DNA of 14,910 nucleotides, from NCBI GenBank assembly GCA_902461025.1, contig CABPWC010000030.1, positions 1 to 14,910 on the forward strand, given 5' to 3'. This document shows positions 6,967 to 14,268 of this stretch, one piece after another. The DNA is from an uncultured Streptococcus sp. GTDB lineage: Bacteria > Bacillota > Bacilli > Lactobacillales > Streptococcaceae. A program made the translations under genes and the position numbers. The notes below the pieces were generated by a model, which saw only the letters and a list, made by a program, of their open reading frames with translations, was not told the DNA's origin and did not search any database. Numbering within the stretch: position 1 is the stretch's first letter; every line of letters starts with the position of its first letter.

Positions 6967-6991
6967 AAAAAAGAGGCATGTGCCTCTTTTT
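6967..6991. terminator. Bidirectional Rho-independent terminator
   Basis: An A tract plus GAGGCA pairs with TGCCTC plus a T tract. It lies 26 bases after the methyltransferase stop and 8 bases from the end of the convergent thioesterase gene, so it can serve both. Its core resembles the terminator at 129-152. Confidence 0.85.
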
Positions 6992-6999
6992 CTTATTTC

Positions 7000-7404
7000 C
7001 TATATCCTCACCTGTCTATCTTCAGATCGTTGTCCTGTGACAAACATGGTAAAGGTTGCCTTGCAGACATTTCGGCCATCTTGGTTGATGATGTCAACAT
7101 CGACGACACAAGTGGTACGTCCTTGATGGACACATTCTCCTTTGATAGTGAGAAGGTCCCCTAGATTTCCAGCTTTCAGATAATTGATAGAAGACTGGAG
7201 TGTCACGCCATCTAAGCCAAGCGAAATCACCACAAGTCCACTGATTTGGTCACAAAGGGTAAATAGATAGCCTCCATGGGCATTCCCATAATAGTTGAGT
7301 GAGGAGTCCACTACTTTTGTCGTCACCACAACGTGACCATCTCTCATTTTTTCAATTTCATAGTTTTCAAAGGCAGATATAGCGTCAAAGTGAAAATCTT
7401 TCAT
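7000..7404 (-). CDS. PaaI/YdiI-type hotdog-fold thioesterase
   Basis: The product has 134 residues from the preferred start. It is a single hotdog domain with the family signature NYYGNAHGGYLFTLCDQISG (~41-60), where asparagine, histidine and glycine shape the active site, followed by LQSSINYLKAGNLGD and a beta sheet. Members hydrolyse acyl-CoA thioesters in the cytoplasm; the substrate here is unknown. A TTG at 7423-7425 would extend the protein by seven residues, but AGGAGG at 7410-7415 sits inside that extension and five bases before the ATG at 7402-7404, so the ATG is the start. It lies downstream of galT on the same strand with its own promoter. It is the first chromosomal-type gene to the right of the restriction cassette. 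Confidence 0.85.
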   Translation of the reverse strand: MKDFHFDAISAFENYEIEKMRDGHVVVTTKVVDSSLNYYGNAHGGYLFTLCDQISGLVVISLGLDGVTLQSSINYLKAGNLGDLLTIKGECVHQGRTTCVVDVDIINQDGRNVCKATFTMFVTGQRSEDRQVRI

Positions 7405-7409
7405 ACGTT

Positions 7410-7415
7410 CCTCCT
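7410..7415 (-). promoter_or_regulatory. Ribosome binding site that fixes the thioesterase start
   Basis: AGGAGG on the minus strand lies five bases upstream of the ATG at 7402-7404 and inside the extension that a TTG start at 7423-7425 would add, arguing against the longer form. Confidence 0.85.
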
Positions 7416-7433
7416 GATGTTTCAAACGACACT

Positions 7434-7462
7434 ATGATACTACTTTTCATGAGTCTATGCAA
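7434..7462 (-). promoter_or_regulatory. Probable promoter of the thioesterase gene
   Basis: On the minus strand TTGCAT (7457-7462) and TATCAT (7434-7439) are 17 bases apart, in the 48-bp gap after galT. No terminator is visible in that gap, so read-through from galT is also possible. Confidence 0.5.
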
Positions 7463-7473
7463 GGGAGAAGCAC

Positions 7474-8955
7474 TTATTCGTGTATAATGCCAACCTGCTC
7501 CACAAAGCGCATAAAGGCTGCCTGTCCTTCTTCTGTTTGCTTGTAAACTCCTGCATCTTCCAACACCCGAGCGAAGATTTTTCCCACAGATTCTTGGACA
7601 ATTTCGAGAGCTTGGTCTTTATCAGTCAATCCAGGATGGGATTCTTTCAATTTATCCGCCCATTCTTGGTGATAATCTGCTACTAGAACATCCTCTCCAA
7701 CTAGGTAAGCTGCTACCTGCTCCACTTCTTCCTTTAAGCGTGGTGGCAAGATAGCCAAACCCATCACCTCAATCAAGCCAATATTTTCCTTCTTGATATG
7801 TTGGACATCCTTATGAGGATGATAGATACCATCTGGATGCTCTGGAGAGGTTTGATTGTCCCGCAAGACCAAGTCCAACTCAAACAGTCCATCTCGTTTA
7901 CGGGCTATCGGTGTGATAGTATGATGCGGAGTTCTATTACTTTCCGCCAAGACCTGCACACTTGGATCTGAGTACCGACGCCAAGCCAGTAAGATTTTCT
8001 CAGCAAGATTTATCAAATCGTCTTTTGAATCCGACGTCAATCGAATGACTGACATAGGCCACTGAACAATCCCTGCTCTGACAGATTCAAAACCTTTAAA
8101 GGTAAAGCTTTTCTGTAAAGGAGCCACTTCCATTGGGAAGACATGACGACCGCCTTGATAATGATCGTGCGTCAGGATAGAGCCACCCACGATTGGTAGG
8201 TCAGCATTCGAACCTGCAAAATAGCCTGGGAACTGCTTTACGATTGCTAACAAACGCTCAAAACTTTGGCGACTAATAGCCATAGGACGATGATTGCTAT
8301 CTAGGAAAATACAGTGCTCATTAAAGTAAGCGTAAGGCGAATACTGGAAGCCCCACTCCTGACCAGAAATGTCAAAACGGATAATCCGGTGATTGCTTCT
8401 AGCTGGATGGTTGACACGACCACGATAGCCTTCATTTTCCATACAGAGCTGACACTGAGGGTAGTTACTGGACTTGACTAACTTAGCTGCCGCAATCGCC
8501 TTTGGATCCTTTTCAGGCTTAGAGAGATTGATGGTAATCTCCAGTTCACCGTAGTCAGACGGTACACGATAAGCAATATTCTTTGCGATGGCCTTTAGTT
8601 TGATGTAGTCATTCTTCTGACTGAGTTGGTAGAAGTCCGCAATCGCCTGCTCTGGTGACTGGGCATAGGTAGACCAAAAATCTCGATTAACCTGACTTGG
8701 ACACGGCGTTACCAAGTCCATAAGGTCTGCACCGAGAATCTCACGCGCTGCCTGACTATCTTCAATCGTTTCCAAGCGAACGGCTTCCTCGACAAGCTGA
8801 TCTTTGAGGTCAATCAAGTTATCTTGGTCAGTCTTAACTTCCAGAGATCCATCTCCAACCAGTGCTAAAACACGATTGGTCAAATAAATCCGATCCAACT
8901 CTTCAAAGGTGCTTTCTGCAATGACTTTGGTAACAAATCTTTCTACTAAGGTCAC
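7474..8955 (-). CDS. galT: UDP-glucose--hexose-1-phosphate uridylyltransferase (Leloir pathway), Firmicutes type
   Basis: The product has 493 residues, the length of the long GalT form of Gram-positive bacteria (the enteric form is about 350). The H-x-H-x-Q nucleophile region is THDHYQGGRH (262-271: H263, H265, Q267). Other conserved blocks are QCQLCMENEGYRGR (167-180), RTPHHTITPIARKRDG (341-356) and GIYHPHKDVQHIKKENIGLI (376-395). It exchanges UMP between UDP-glucose and galactose-1-phosphate, taking the product of the adjacent galactokinase. The start is GTG (8953-8955) with AAGGAGG seven bases upstream; an ATG start is not available nearby. It begins 19 bp after galK, so the two form one transcript from the galK promoter. 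No truncation is seen. Confidence 0.95.
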   Translation of the reverse strand: MTLVERFVTKVIAESTFEELDRIYLTNRVLALVGDGSLEVKTDQDNLIDLKDQLVEEAVRLETIEDSQAAREILGADLMDLVTPCPSQVNRDFWSTYAQSPEQAIADFYQLSQKNDYIKLKAIAKNIAYRVPSDYGELEITINLSKPEKDPKAIAAAKLVKSSNYPQCQLCMENEGYRGRVNHPARSNHRIIRFDISGQEWGFQYSPYAYFNEHCIFLDSNHRPMAISRQSFERLLAIVKQFPGYFAGSNADLPIVGGSILTHDHYQGGRHVFPMEVAPLQKSFTFKGFESVRAGIVQWPMSVIRLTSDSKDDLINLAEKILLAWRRYSDPSVQVLAESNRTPHHTITPIARKRDGLFELDLVLRDNQTSPEHPDGIYHPHKDVQHIKKENIGLIEVMGLAILPPRLKEEVEQVAAYLVGEDVLVADYHQEWADKLKESHPGLTDKDQALEIVQESVGKIFARVLEDAGVYKQTEEGQAAFMRFVEQVGIIHE

Positions 8956-8974
8956 TAGAAAACCTCCTTCTCTC

Positions 8975-10153
8975 CTAATCTAAGACGCGAGTACCACCTG
9001 CAACTTCAGCGATATAGAAGCTTGGTGCATAGCCAACGATTTCTTCGTAGTGCTTGCCAACAGCTTCTTTAAAGGCCTCAACCGCATCTTTTTGAACCAA
9101 GGCAATGGCACAACCACCAAAGCCTGCTCCTGTCATACGAGCGCCTAGAACACCTTCTTGAGCCCAAGCTGTATGTACAAGAGTATCCAATTCCAAGCCA
9201 GTCACTTCGTAATCATGCTCAAGAGAAACGTGAGACGCATTCATCAAACGACCAAACTTGTCCAATTCTCCTGCTTGAAGAGCTGCTTGTGCTTTAAGGG
9301 TACGTTGATTTTCAAGAACTGCGTGGCGAGCACGTTTCAAACGATTTTCGTCTTTGATCAGGTAACTGTATTCATCAAAAGCCCATTCATCTAACTCGCC
9401 TAAAGTCTGGATATCCAAGGCAACTTGAAGTTCTTCTACTGCTTTTTCACACTCAGCACGGCGTTCATTGTATTTAGAATCTGCTAGTTCACGGCGTTTG
9501 TTGGTATTCATGATAACAACAACATTGTCCTTCAAATCAAGAGGAACCAAGTCATATTCTAGAGTGTTAGTATCTAGGTAAATAGCACGTTGGTCTGCAC
9601 CCATACCGATAGCAAATTGGTCCATAATCCCAGAGTTAACGCCGATAAAGTTATTCTCTGTCAGTTTTCCGATTTTAACTAAGTCTAGACGGTCCAATTT
9701 TAGGTCAAAGAGGAATTCTGCCACGACACCTGTCAAAAGCTCCAAAGATGCTGAAGAAGACAATCCAGCTCCATTTGGGATATTCCCAAAGACATAGAAA
9801 TCAAACCCTTTATCAATCACATGTCCTGCTTCTTGCAAGAAATGAAGGACACCTTTTGGATAGTTGGTCCAGTTGTGTTCCTTTTCAAACTTAAGGTCAG
9901 CTAGTGGAACTTCGATGATGCCCTTATCCTCAAAGTTAGCGGAGTAGAAACGCAATACTTGGTCATCACGCTTACGAGCTGCTCCATAAGTTCCTAGTGA
10001 GATAGCTGCTGGGAAAACATGCCCACCGTTATAGTCAGTATGTTCCCCAATCAAGTTGATACGGCCTGGTGAGAAAAAGGTTTGGTCTGCTTCTTGACCA
10101 AAAACAGCAAGAAAATCCTTGCGAAGTGCTTCAGCAGTAAGATGTTGTGTCAT
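8975..10153 (-). CDS. galK: Galactokinase
   Basis: The product has 392 residues, a normal GalK length. It shows the galactokinase signature GRINLIGEHTDYNGG (30-44), the GHMP-kinase ATP loop PNGAGLSSSAS (126-136), the catalytic aspartate in MDQFAIGMG (D178), and the third GHMP motif GARMTGAGFGGCAIALV (337-353). It phosphorylates galactose to galactose-1-phosphate in the cytoplasm. The ATG has AAAGGAG seven bases upstream. Expression is from the promoter at 10214-10242, which carries a cre-like element at its start point and lies next to a possible GalR operator; galT follows. galR is divergent. The sequence is typical of its neighbours in composition and intact. Confidence 0.96.
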   Translation of the reverse strand: MTQHLTAEALRKDFLAVFGQEADQTFFSPGRINLIGEHTDYNGGHVFPAAISLGTYGAARKRDDQVLRFYSANFEDKGIIEVPLADLKFEKEHNWTNYPKGVLHFLQEAGHVIDKGFDFYVFGNIPNGAGLSSSASLELLTGVVAEFLFDLKLDRLDLVKIGKLTENNFIGVNSGIMDQFAIGMGADQRAIYLDTNTLEYDLVPLDLKDNVVVIMNTNKRRELADSKYNERRAECEKAVEELQVALDIQTLGELDEWAFDEYSYLIKDENRLKRARHAVLENQRTLKAQAALQAGELDKFGRLMNASHVSLEHDYEVTGLELDTLVHTAWAQEGVLGARMTGAGFGGCAIALVQKDAVEAFKEAVGKHYEEIVGYAPSFYIAEVAGGTRVLD

Positions 10154-10196
10154 ATGAATTCTCCTTTTACGAAATATTAGGTAAAAAAGTTTATCC

Positions 10197-10210
10197 TGTA
10201 ATCGTTTTCT
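10197..10210 (-). promoter_or_regulatory. Candidate cre (CcpA) site at the galK start point
   Basis: On the minus strand AGAAAACGATTACA matches the Gram-positive cre consensus (TGnAArCGnwwwCA) at all fixed positions but the first. It starts four bases downstream of the galK -10 and covers the likely transcription start, a position suited to carbon-catabolite repression. Because LacI-family sites look alike, it could instead bind GalR. Confidence 0.55.
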
Positions 10211-10213
10211 TCT

Positions 10214-10242
10214 ATTGTACCCAAGGGTTTTGCTTAGGTCAA
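10214..10242 (-). promoter_or_regulatory. Promoter of galK-galT
   Basis: On the minus strand TTGACC (10237-10242) and TACAAT (10214-10219) are separated by 17 bases. Transcription would begin near 10207, giving a leader of about 54 bases. Confidence 0.75.
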
Positions 10243-10256
10243 CATTTTTACCGTTA

Positions 10257-10278
10257 TTTTACTAAACTATGAGTAAAA
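10257..10278. promoter_or_regulatory. Inverted repeat in the galR-galK intergenic region; candidate GalR operator
   Basis: TTTTACT (10257-10263) and AGTAAAA (10272-10278) form a perfect 7-bp inverted repeat with an 8-base spacer. It lies upstream of the galK -35 and covers the -35 position of galR, where a regulator could control both. Assignment to GalR is inferred from position. Confidence 0.45.
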
Positions 10279-10291
10279 AGCAAGAAAAATA

Positions 10292-10300
10292 TGTTATAAT
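10292..10300 (+). promoter_or_regulatory. Extended -10 of the galR promoter
   Basis: TGtTATAAT is a perfect extended -10 element; no good -35 is seen 17 bases upstream (the position reads GTAAAA). The start point would be about 15 bases before the galR ATG, whose ribosome site is AGGAGGGG. Confidence 0.6.
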
Positions 10301-10321
10301 AACCTAAAAAGGAGGGGAATT

Positions 10322-11323
10322 ATGGCTACACTCAAAGATATTGCTCAGTTAGCCTCTGTCTCGATCGCAACTGTATCCCGTGTCCTCAATCGCGATCAGA
10401 GTCTATCTGTCACAGAAGAAACCCGACATCGTATTTTAACTGTCGCCGAAGAACTAGGCTATACCAAACATCTCAAAACTGGCGAAAGTCATAAACTCAA
10501 ACAAAAGATTGCTATCATTCAGTGGGTCAGTGAACAGGGAGAGTTGGAAGATCTCTACTACTACCAGATTCGACTAGGAATTGAAAACAGAGCACAAGAG
10601 TTAGATTACGAAATCTTGCGCTATTTTAACGATCAACCATTCACGCTTAGCGAAGAAGTGATTGGAATTCTTTGTATTGGAAAATTCAGCCAAGCACAGA
10701 TTGCATCATTTGAGGAATACCACAAACCCCTAGTATTTTTAGACAGTGATACGATTGCTCTTGGTCATACCTGTGTCATTACAGATTTTTATAATGCTGT
10801 TAGACAGGTTGTTGATTACTTTACAGATCATGATCGTAAAAAGATTGGTATCCTATCCGGTCTTGAAACTACTACTGACCATGAAGAAGTCATCGCAGAT
10901 AAGCGTTTAGATTACTTTATATCCTATACGCAAGAAAAAGGAATTTATAACGAAAAATTCATTTTTCAAGGTCTATTTACTGCCCAATCTGGATATGACT
11001 TGATGAAGAAAGCTATCGAAAAATTAGGAGATAAACTTCCACAAGCCTTTTTTGCAGCCAGTGATAGTTTGGCTATTGGTGCCCTTCGCGCCCTTCAAGA
11101 AGCCAGCATCAGCATTCCGGAGCGCGTCAGCATTATTTCCTTTAATGATACTATTCTAACCAAGCAAGTGTTCCCACCACTTTCCAGTATTACAGTCTAC
11201 ACCGAAGAAATGGGACGCACAGGAATGGATATTCTGAACAGAGAAGTCCTTCACGGTCGTAAAATCCCAAGCCTCACTATGCTGGGAACCAAACTGACTT
11301 TAAGAGAAAGTACTTCGCATTAA
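10322..11323 (+). CDS. galR: LacI-family transcriptional regulator of the galactose genes
   Basis: The product has 333 residues. The N-terminal helix-turn-helix is typical LacI: ATLKDIAQLASVSIATVSRVLN (2-23), with a hinge near residues 44-60. The rest is a periplasmic-binding-protein-like effector domain ending in the usual GTKLTLRES motif that closes LacI-family proteins. It is read divergently from galK-galT, the standard arrangement for a regulator controlling its neighbours; in streptococci this gene is called galR. Whether it represses or activates with galactose cannot be told from the sequence. A strong ribosome site (AGGAGGGG) precedes the ATG, and the gene ends at a terminator (11341-11381). 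Confidence 0.9.
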   Translation: MATLKDIAQLASVSIATVSRVLNRDQSLSVTEETRHRILTVAEELGYTKHLKTGESHKLKQKIAIIQWVSEQGELEDLYYYQIRLGIENRAQELDYEILRYFNDQPFTLSEEVIGILCIGKFSQAQIASFEEYHKPLVFLDSDTIALGHTCVITDFYNAVRQVVDYFTDHDRKKIGILSGLETTTDHEEVIADKRLDYFISYTQEKGIYNEKFIFQGLFTAQSGYDLMKKAIEKLGDKLPQAFFAASDSLAIGALRALQEASISIPERVSIISFNDTILTKQVFPPLSSITVYTEEMGRTGMDILNREVLHGRKIPSLTMLGTKLTLRESTSH

Positions 11324-11340
11324 GCGCAATAGTTAAACAC

Positions 11341-11381
11341 AAAAAAACCTAATAGAGATTCTCAAATCCTATTAGGTTTTT
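11341..11381 (+). terminator. Rho-independent terminator of galR
   Basis: CCTAATAG and CTATTAGG form a perfect 8-bp stem, extended by A and T tracts, around a 13-base loop. It lies 18 bases after the galR stop codon. Confidence 0.85.
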
Positions 11382-11390
11382 CTTTTTATC

Positions 11391-11540
11391 CTCAATGAAA
11401 ATCAAAGAGCAAACTAGGAAGCTAGCCGCAGGTTGCTCAAAGCACTGCTTTGAGGTTGTAGATAAGACTGACGATGTCAGTTACCTATATCTACGACAAG
11501 CTGAAGCTGACGTGGTTTGAAGAGATTTTCGAAGAGTATT
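11391..11540 (-). repeat. BOX repeat element (boxA-boxB-boxC, one unit each)
   Basis: Read on the minus strand, the segment begins ATACTCTTCGAAAATCTCTT and ends in GATTTTCATTGAG, the known ends of the pneumococcal BOX element, and includes the boxA stretch CCACGTCAGCTTCAGCTTG, which resembles the BOX-A1R primer target. Two internal perfect hairpins are visible: ACTGAC/GTCAGT (11467-11481) and CTCAAAGCA/TGCTTTGAG (11436-11454). The outer GAAAATC/GATTTTC arms also pair, so the whole can fold as RNA. It fills the gap between the galR terminator and adhC; its right end begins at the adhC stop codon. Confidence 0.88.
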
Positions 11541-12576
11541 AATCCATCACAATCATAGACTTGATAATCTTGCGCTCATCCATATCTTTATAGGCTTGAT
11601 CAATATCTTCCAGTTTATAACTTGAAGTAAAGACACGACCTGGATTGATATCACCGTCAAGGACAGCTTTGAGCAAGAATTGTTTATCGTATGTTGTCGC
11701 AGAAGCTGCTCCACCTGCAACAGAGATATTTTGCATAAAGGTTGAACCAAGTGCACGATTCTTATAATGTGGAACACCTACAAATCCCATGCGCCCTCCA
11801 TTGTGAAGGACACCGAGCGCTTGCTCTACAGCAGCCTCCGTACCGACGCATTCAAGAGCTGCATCTGCTCCACCGCCAAGAATTTCACGTACCTTGGCAA
11901 TTCCTTCTTCTCCTCGCTCAGCTACGACTGCTGTCGCGCCTGACTCCAAGGCCATTTGTTGACGGTCTTCGTGGCGACTCATAAGGACAATTTGGGATGC
12001 GCCACGCATCTTAGCTGCTATGACAGCACATTGGCCAACAGCCCCATCCCCAATAACGACAACCTTGTCGCCTTTTTGCACATTAGCCACACGCGCTGCA
12101 TGGTAACCGGTCGGCATGACGTCAGCAAGTGTCAAAAGTGACTTGAGCATGCCTTCGCTATAATCTGAAGGTTGACCAGGAATTTTCACAAGTGCCCAAT
12201 TAGCGTAGTGGAAACGGAGATATTCAGCTTGGAAATTTCCTCCTAGATTATTTCCAATATGATTGTCACAAGAACCATCAAATCCAGCACGACAAGCGTC
12301 GCATTCCCCACAGCCATGAGTAAATGGTACAATCACAAAATCACCGGGCTTGACTGTTGTAACGGCCTCTCCAGTTTCTTCAACGATTCCAATTGCTTCG
12401 TGTCCACTATTTTTGTGACCCGCTTTAATATCTGGATTACGATAACTCCATAAATCTGAACCACAAACGCAAGCACGTACCACACGGATAATAACATCAT
12501 CCGTCTCTTGAATGCTTGGACGCTTGACTTCTTCGATACCTACCTGACCTGCTTTTTTATAGACTGCTGATTTCAT
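11539..12576 (-). CDS. adhC: Zinc-dependent medium-chain alcohol dehydrogenase (AdhC-type)
   Basis: The product has 345 residues from the preferred start. Counting from the upstream ATG (two residues longer), the catalytic zinc ligands are C40 (VCGSD), H61 and E62 (GHE), and the structural zinc site has four cysteines (C91, C94, C97, C105). The Rossmann loop GDGAVG (178-183) binds NAD(P)H. It should oxidise alcohols or reduce aldehydes. Ribosome site AGAGAGG (12586-12592) lies three bases from the ATG at 12580-12582 but nine from the ATG at 12574-12576, so the second is chosen. In pneumococcus the adjoining nmlR encodes a MerR regulator of this gene; here it is absent. No convincing promoter is visible in the gap to czcD. 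The stop codon is embedded in the start of the BOX repeat. Confidence 0.9.
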   Translation of the reverse strand: MKSAVYKKAGQVGIEEVKRPSIQETDDVIIRVVRACVCGSDLWSYRNPDIKAGHKNSGHEAIGIVEETGEAVTTVKPGDFVIVPFTHGCGECDACRAGFDGSCDNHIGNNLGGNFQAEYLRFHYANWALVKIPGQPSDYSEGMLKSLLTLADVMPTGYHAARVANVQKGDKVVVIGDGAVGQCAVIAAKMRGASQIVLMSRHEDRQQMALESGATAVVAERGEEGIAKVREILGGGADAALECVGTEAAVEQALGVLHNGGRMGFVGVPHYKNRALGSTFMQNISVAGGAASATTYDKQFLLKAVLDGDINPGRVFTSSYKLEDIDQAYKDMDERKIIKSMIVMD

Positions 12577-12585
12577 AAACATTTA

Positions 12586-12592
12586 CCTCTCT
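12586..12592 (-). promoter_or_regulatory. Ribosome binding site deciding the adhC start
   Basis: AGAGAGG lies three bases before the first ATG and nine before the second, six bases further on. The spacing favours the second ATG (12574-12576). Confidence 0.6.
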
Positions 12593-12655
12593 GTATCTAA
12601 CTTACTTCAAGTATACACTTTTTATGAAGCTTTCGCTCTCTTATACTACGCCTCA

Positions 12656-13558
12656 TCAATGATGATGTTCATGTCCATGGTTTTGGACTGCTTCTAGCTC
12701 TTCCATATTTCGCTTATGAGTTTGATGACTTGCTAGGTCTGCGTCAATCTCAATGGTGATATTTTGAAAACCACAATCTTTGAGTTTGCTTCGAATCGAT
12801 TCCTTGCAAAGCTCCATCTGTTCAATTTCTTTTAGACAAACATGGACAATGGCATTTTTCTCCAAACCATCCATGGTCCAGAGATTGAGCTGATTAAGGC
12901 TAGCAACATGGTCCAACTGCTCCAAGTCGCTTTTTACTTGCTTGATATCTACTCCTTCCGGTACAGCATCTAAGAAAATCTTAAGCGTGGACCAAAAACG
13001 TGGAATAGCTTTTGACAGAATAAAGATAGAGATGACAAGAGATAAGAGCGGATCCAGAATATACCAGTCGGTAAATCGCAGAACAATGGCCATCAGGATA
13101 ACAGCCACCCACCCCAGAGTATCTTCTAGAAAATGAAGGCTCAAAATAGACTCATTCTTGGTTTTTCCCTTACGAACTACTAGACTTGCTATTACATTAA
13201 CGCTGATAGCAATGATTCCTAACCAGAGGATTCCTTCATCATTGACCGCTTGTGGATGAAAGAGTTTCGTTATATTTCCCAAGATTACCAGAACAGATCC
13301 TGTCATCAGAATCACAGCCGTTACCATGGCCCCCAAAAGGCTAAATCGTTTGTAACCCAAGGTGTAATGACTATCTTCTTCACGATTAGAGATTGTTTCA
13401 AGAAAGGCTGATACCCCAATTGCGATTGCATCTCCCATGTCATGAACGGAATCAGCAAGAACTGCACTGGAACCAAATAACCCTCCAGCGATAAACTCGA
13501 CAATAGCATAACTCAAATTCAAGAAAAAAGCTAACCAAACTGCATGTTTTGTCTTCAT
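12656..13558 (-). CDS. czcD: Cation diffusion facilitator, zinc exporter
   Basis: The product has 300 residues: a six-helix membrane domain (~7-185) and a cytoplasmic C-terminal domain ending in a histidine-rich tail, HGHEHHH. The transport-site motifs are HDMGD (H39, D40, D43, with D36 just before) in helix 2 and HFLED (H142, D146) in helix 5, the HxxxD pair used by zinc-transporting members. It exports Zn2+ (possibly other divalent ions) from the cytoplasm in exchange for protons. In pneumococcus its expression is driven by SczA in response to zinc; the divergent sczA-like gene and two shared operators here fit that. No terminator is seen after it, so transcription may continue into adhC. 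Confidence 0.93.
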   Translation of the reverse strand: MKTKHAVWLAFFLNLSYAIVEFIAGGLFGSSAVLADSVHDMGDAIAIGVSAFLETISNREEDSHYTLGYKRFSLLGAMVTAVILMTGSVLVILGNITKLFHPQAVNDEGILWLGIIAISVNVIASLVVRKGKTKNESILSLHFLEDTLGWVAVILMAIVLRFTDWYILDPLLSLVISIFILSKAIPRFWSTLKIFLDAVPEGVDIKQVKSDLEQLDHVASLNQLNLWTMDGLEKNAIVHVCLKEIEQMELCKESIRSKLKDCGFQNITIEIDADLASHQTHKRNMEELEAVQNHGHEHHH

Positions 13559-13587
13559 AATCCTGTTTCCTCTGATATAATAGATTC

Positions 13588-13604
13588 ATGAACATCCTGT
13601 TCAT
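13588..13604. promoter_or_regulatory. SczA-type operator at the czcD promoter
   Basis: TGAACA-TCC-TGTTCA (13589-13603) is a perfect 6-bp inverted repeat, extended by one pair outward. On the minus strand it overlaps the -35 position of czcD, whose probable -10 is TATTAT (13577-13582). Assignment to SczA rests on its partner copy at 13666-13680 and on the location. Confidence 0.65.
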
Positions 13605-13665
13605 TATCATTATCTAACATTCATTACAGAAAGGATAGGAGCAAACTGTTTACTTTATAAGATAC

Positions 13666-13680
13666 TGAACAGTTTGTTCA
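13666..13680. promoter_or_regulatory. Second SczA-type operator, just upstream of sczA
   Basis: TGAACA-GTT-TGTTCA repeats the arms of the first site exactly, with the same 3-base spacer but a different spacer sequence. It lies 10 bases before the sczA ATG, where binding could limit sczA's own expression. Confidence 0.65.
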
Positions 13681-13690
13681 AAGTGTCCAT

Positions 13691-14236
13691 ATGACTACTC
13701 AAGATCGTCGTATTAGCAAGACTCGAAAAGCTATTTATACTGCTTTTTTACAATTACTAAATCAAAAAAACTTTGAAATGATTACCGTTCAGGAGATAAT
13801 AGACCTAGCAGATGTCGGTCGTTCCACCTTTTATAGCCATTATGAAAGTAAAGAATTACTCCTAGACGAGCTTTGCCGCTATCTCTTTCATCATCTTTTT
13901 GAACGCGAGGAAAATATAACTACAGAAGCTTATTTGTCCCATATCTTTTCACATTTCAAGAAAAACCAGGACCACGTCACCAGCCTCCTTTTCTCAAAAA
14001 ATGACTACTTCCTCCGTCAATTGCAGAAAGAATTGGAACACCATGTTTATCCCATGGTAGCAGAGGACTTGCAAGTTGCCTATCCTAGTATTCCTGCTTC
14101 CTACCTCAAGCACTTTGTTGTTACTAACTTTATCGAAACACTAACCTGGTGGCTCAAAAAAGGAAAATCTTATAAGGAAGAGCAAGTCGTAAGATTTTAC
14201 TTAGACGTCATGGAGATGACAACCAAACAAAAATAA
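13691..14236 (+). CDS. sczA: TetR-family regulator of the zinc exporter
   Basis: The product has 181 residues. The N-terminal TetR DNA-binding domain contains a helix-turn-helix at TVQEIIDLADVGRSTFYSHY (32-51), followed by KELLLDEL. The C-terminal part is a helical ligand domain rich in histidines (HH 67-68, H90, HH 131-132), which could take part in zinc sensing, but no ligand set can be assigned by eye. In pneumococcus SczA activates czcD when zinc is high. It is divergent from czcD and shares two operators with it. No Shine-Dalgarno site is present in the 20 bases before the ATG, which is unusual here and suggests weak or leaderless translation. The next gene follows after 32 bp, so the two may be co-transcribed. 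Confidence 0.88.
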   Translation: MTTQDRRISKTRKAIYTAFLQLLNQKNFEMITVQEIIDLADVGRSTFYSHYESKELLLDELCRYLFHHLFEREENITTEAYLSHIFSHFKKNQDHVTSLLFSKNDYFLRQLQKELEHHVYPMVAEDLQVAYPSIPASYLKHFVVTNFIETLTWWLKKGKSYKEEQVVRFYLDVMEMTTKQK

Positions 14237-14268
14237 ATTATCATTATTCTAGCTAGAAAGGAAATCCT

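Noticed and set aside
7405..7425. TTG start extending the thioesterase by seven residues
   Set aside because: The extension contains the AGGAGG ribosome site that serves the ATG at 7402-7404.
7426..7473. Terminator after galT
   Set aside because: No hairpin followed by a T tract is present in this gap.
11553..12453. Several short open frames across adhC on both strands
   Set aside because: They are shadows of adhC in other frames, with no motifs; the adhC frame carries all zinc and cofactor motifs.
12583..12655. MerR-type promoter (19-bp spacer) upstream of adhC
   Set aside because: A TATACT is present, but no -35-like sequence lies 17 to 19 bases before it.
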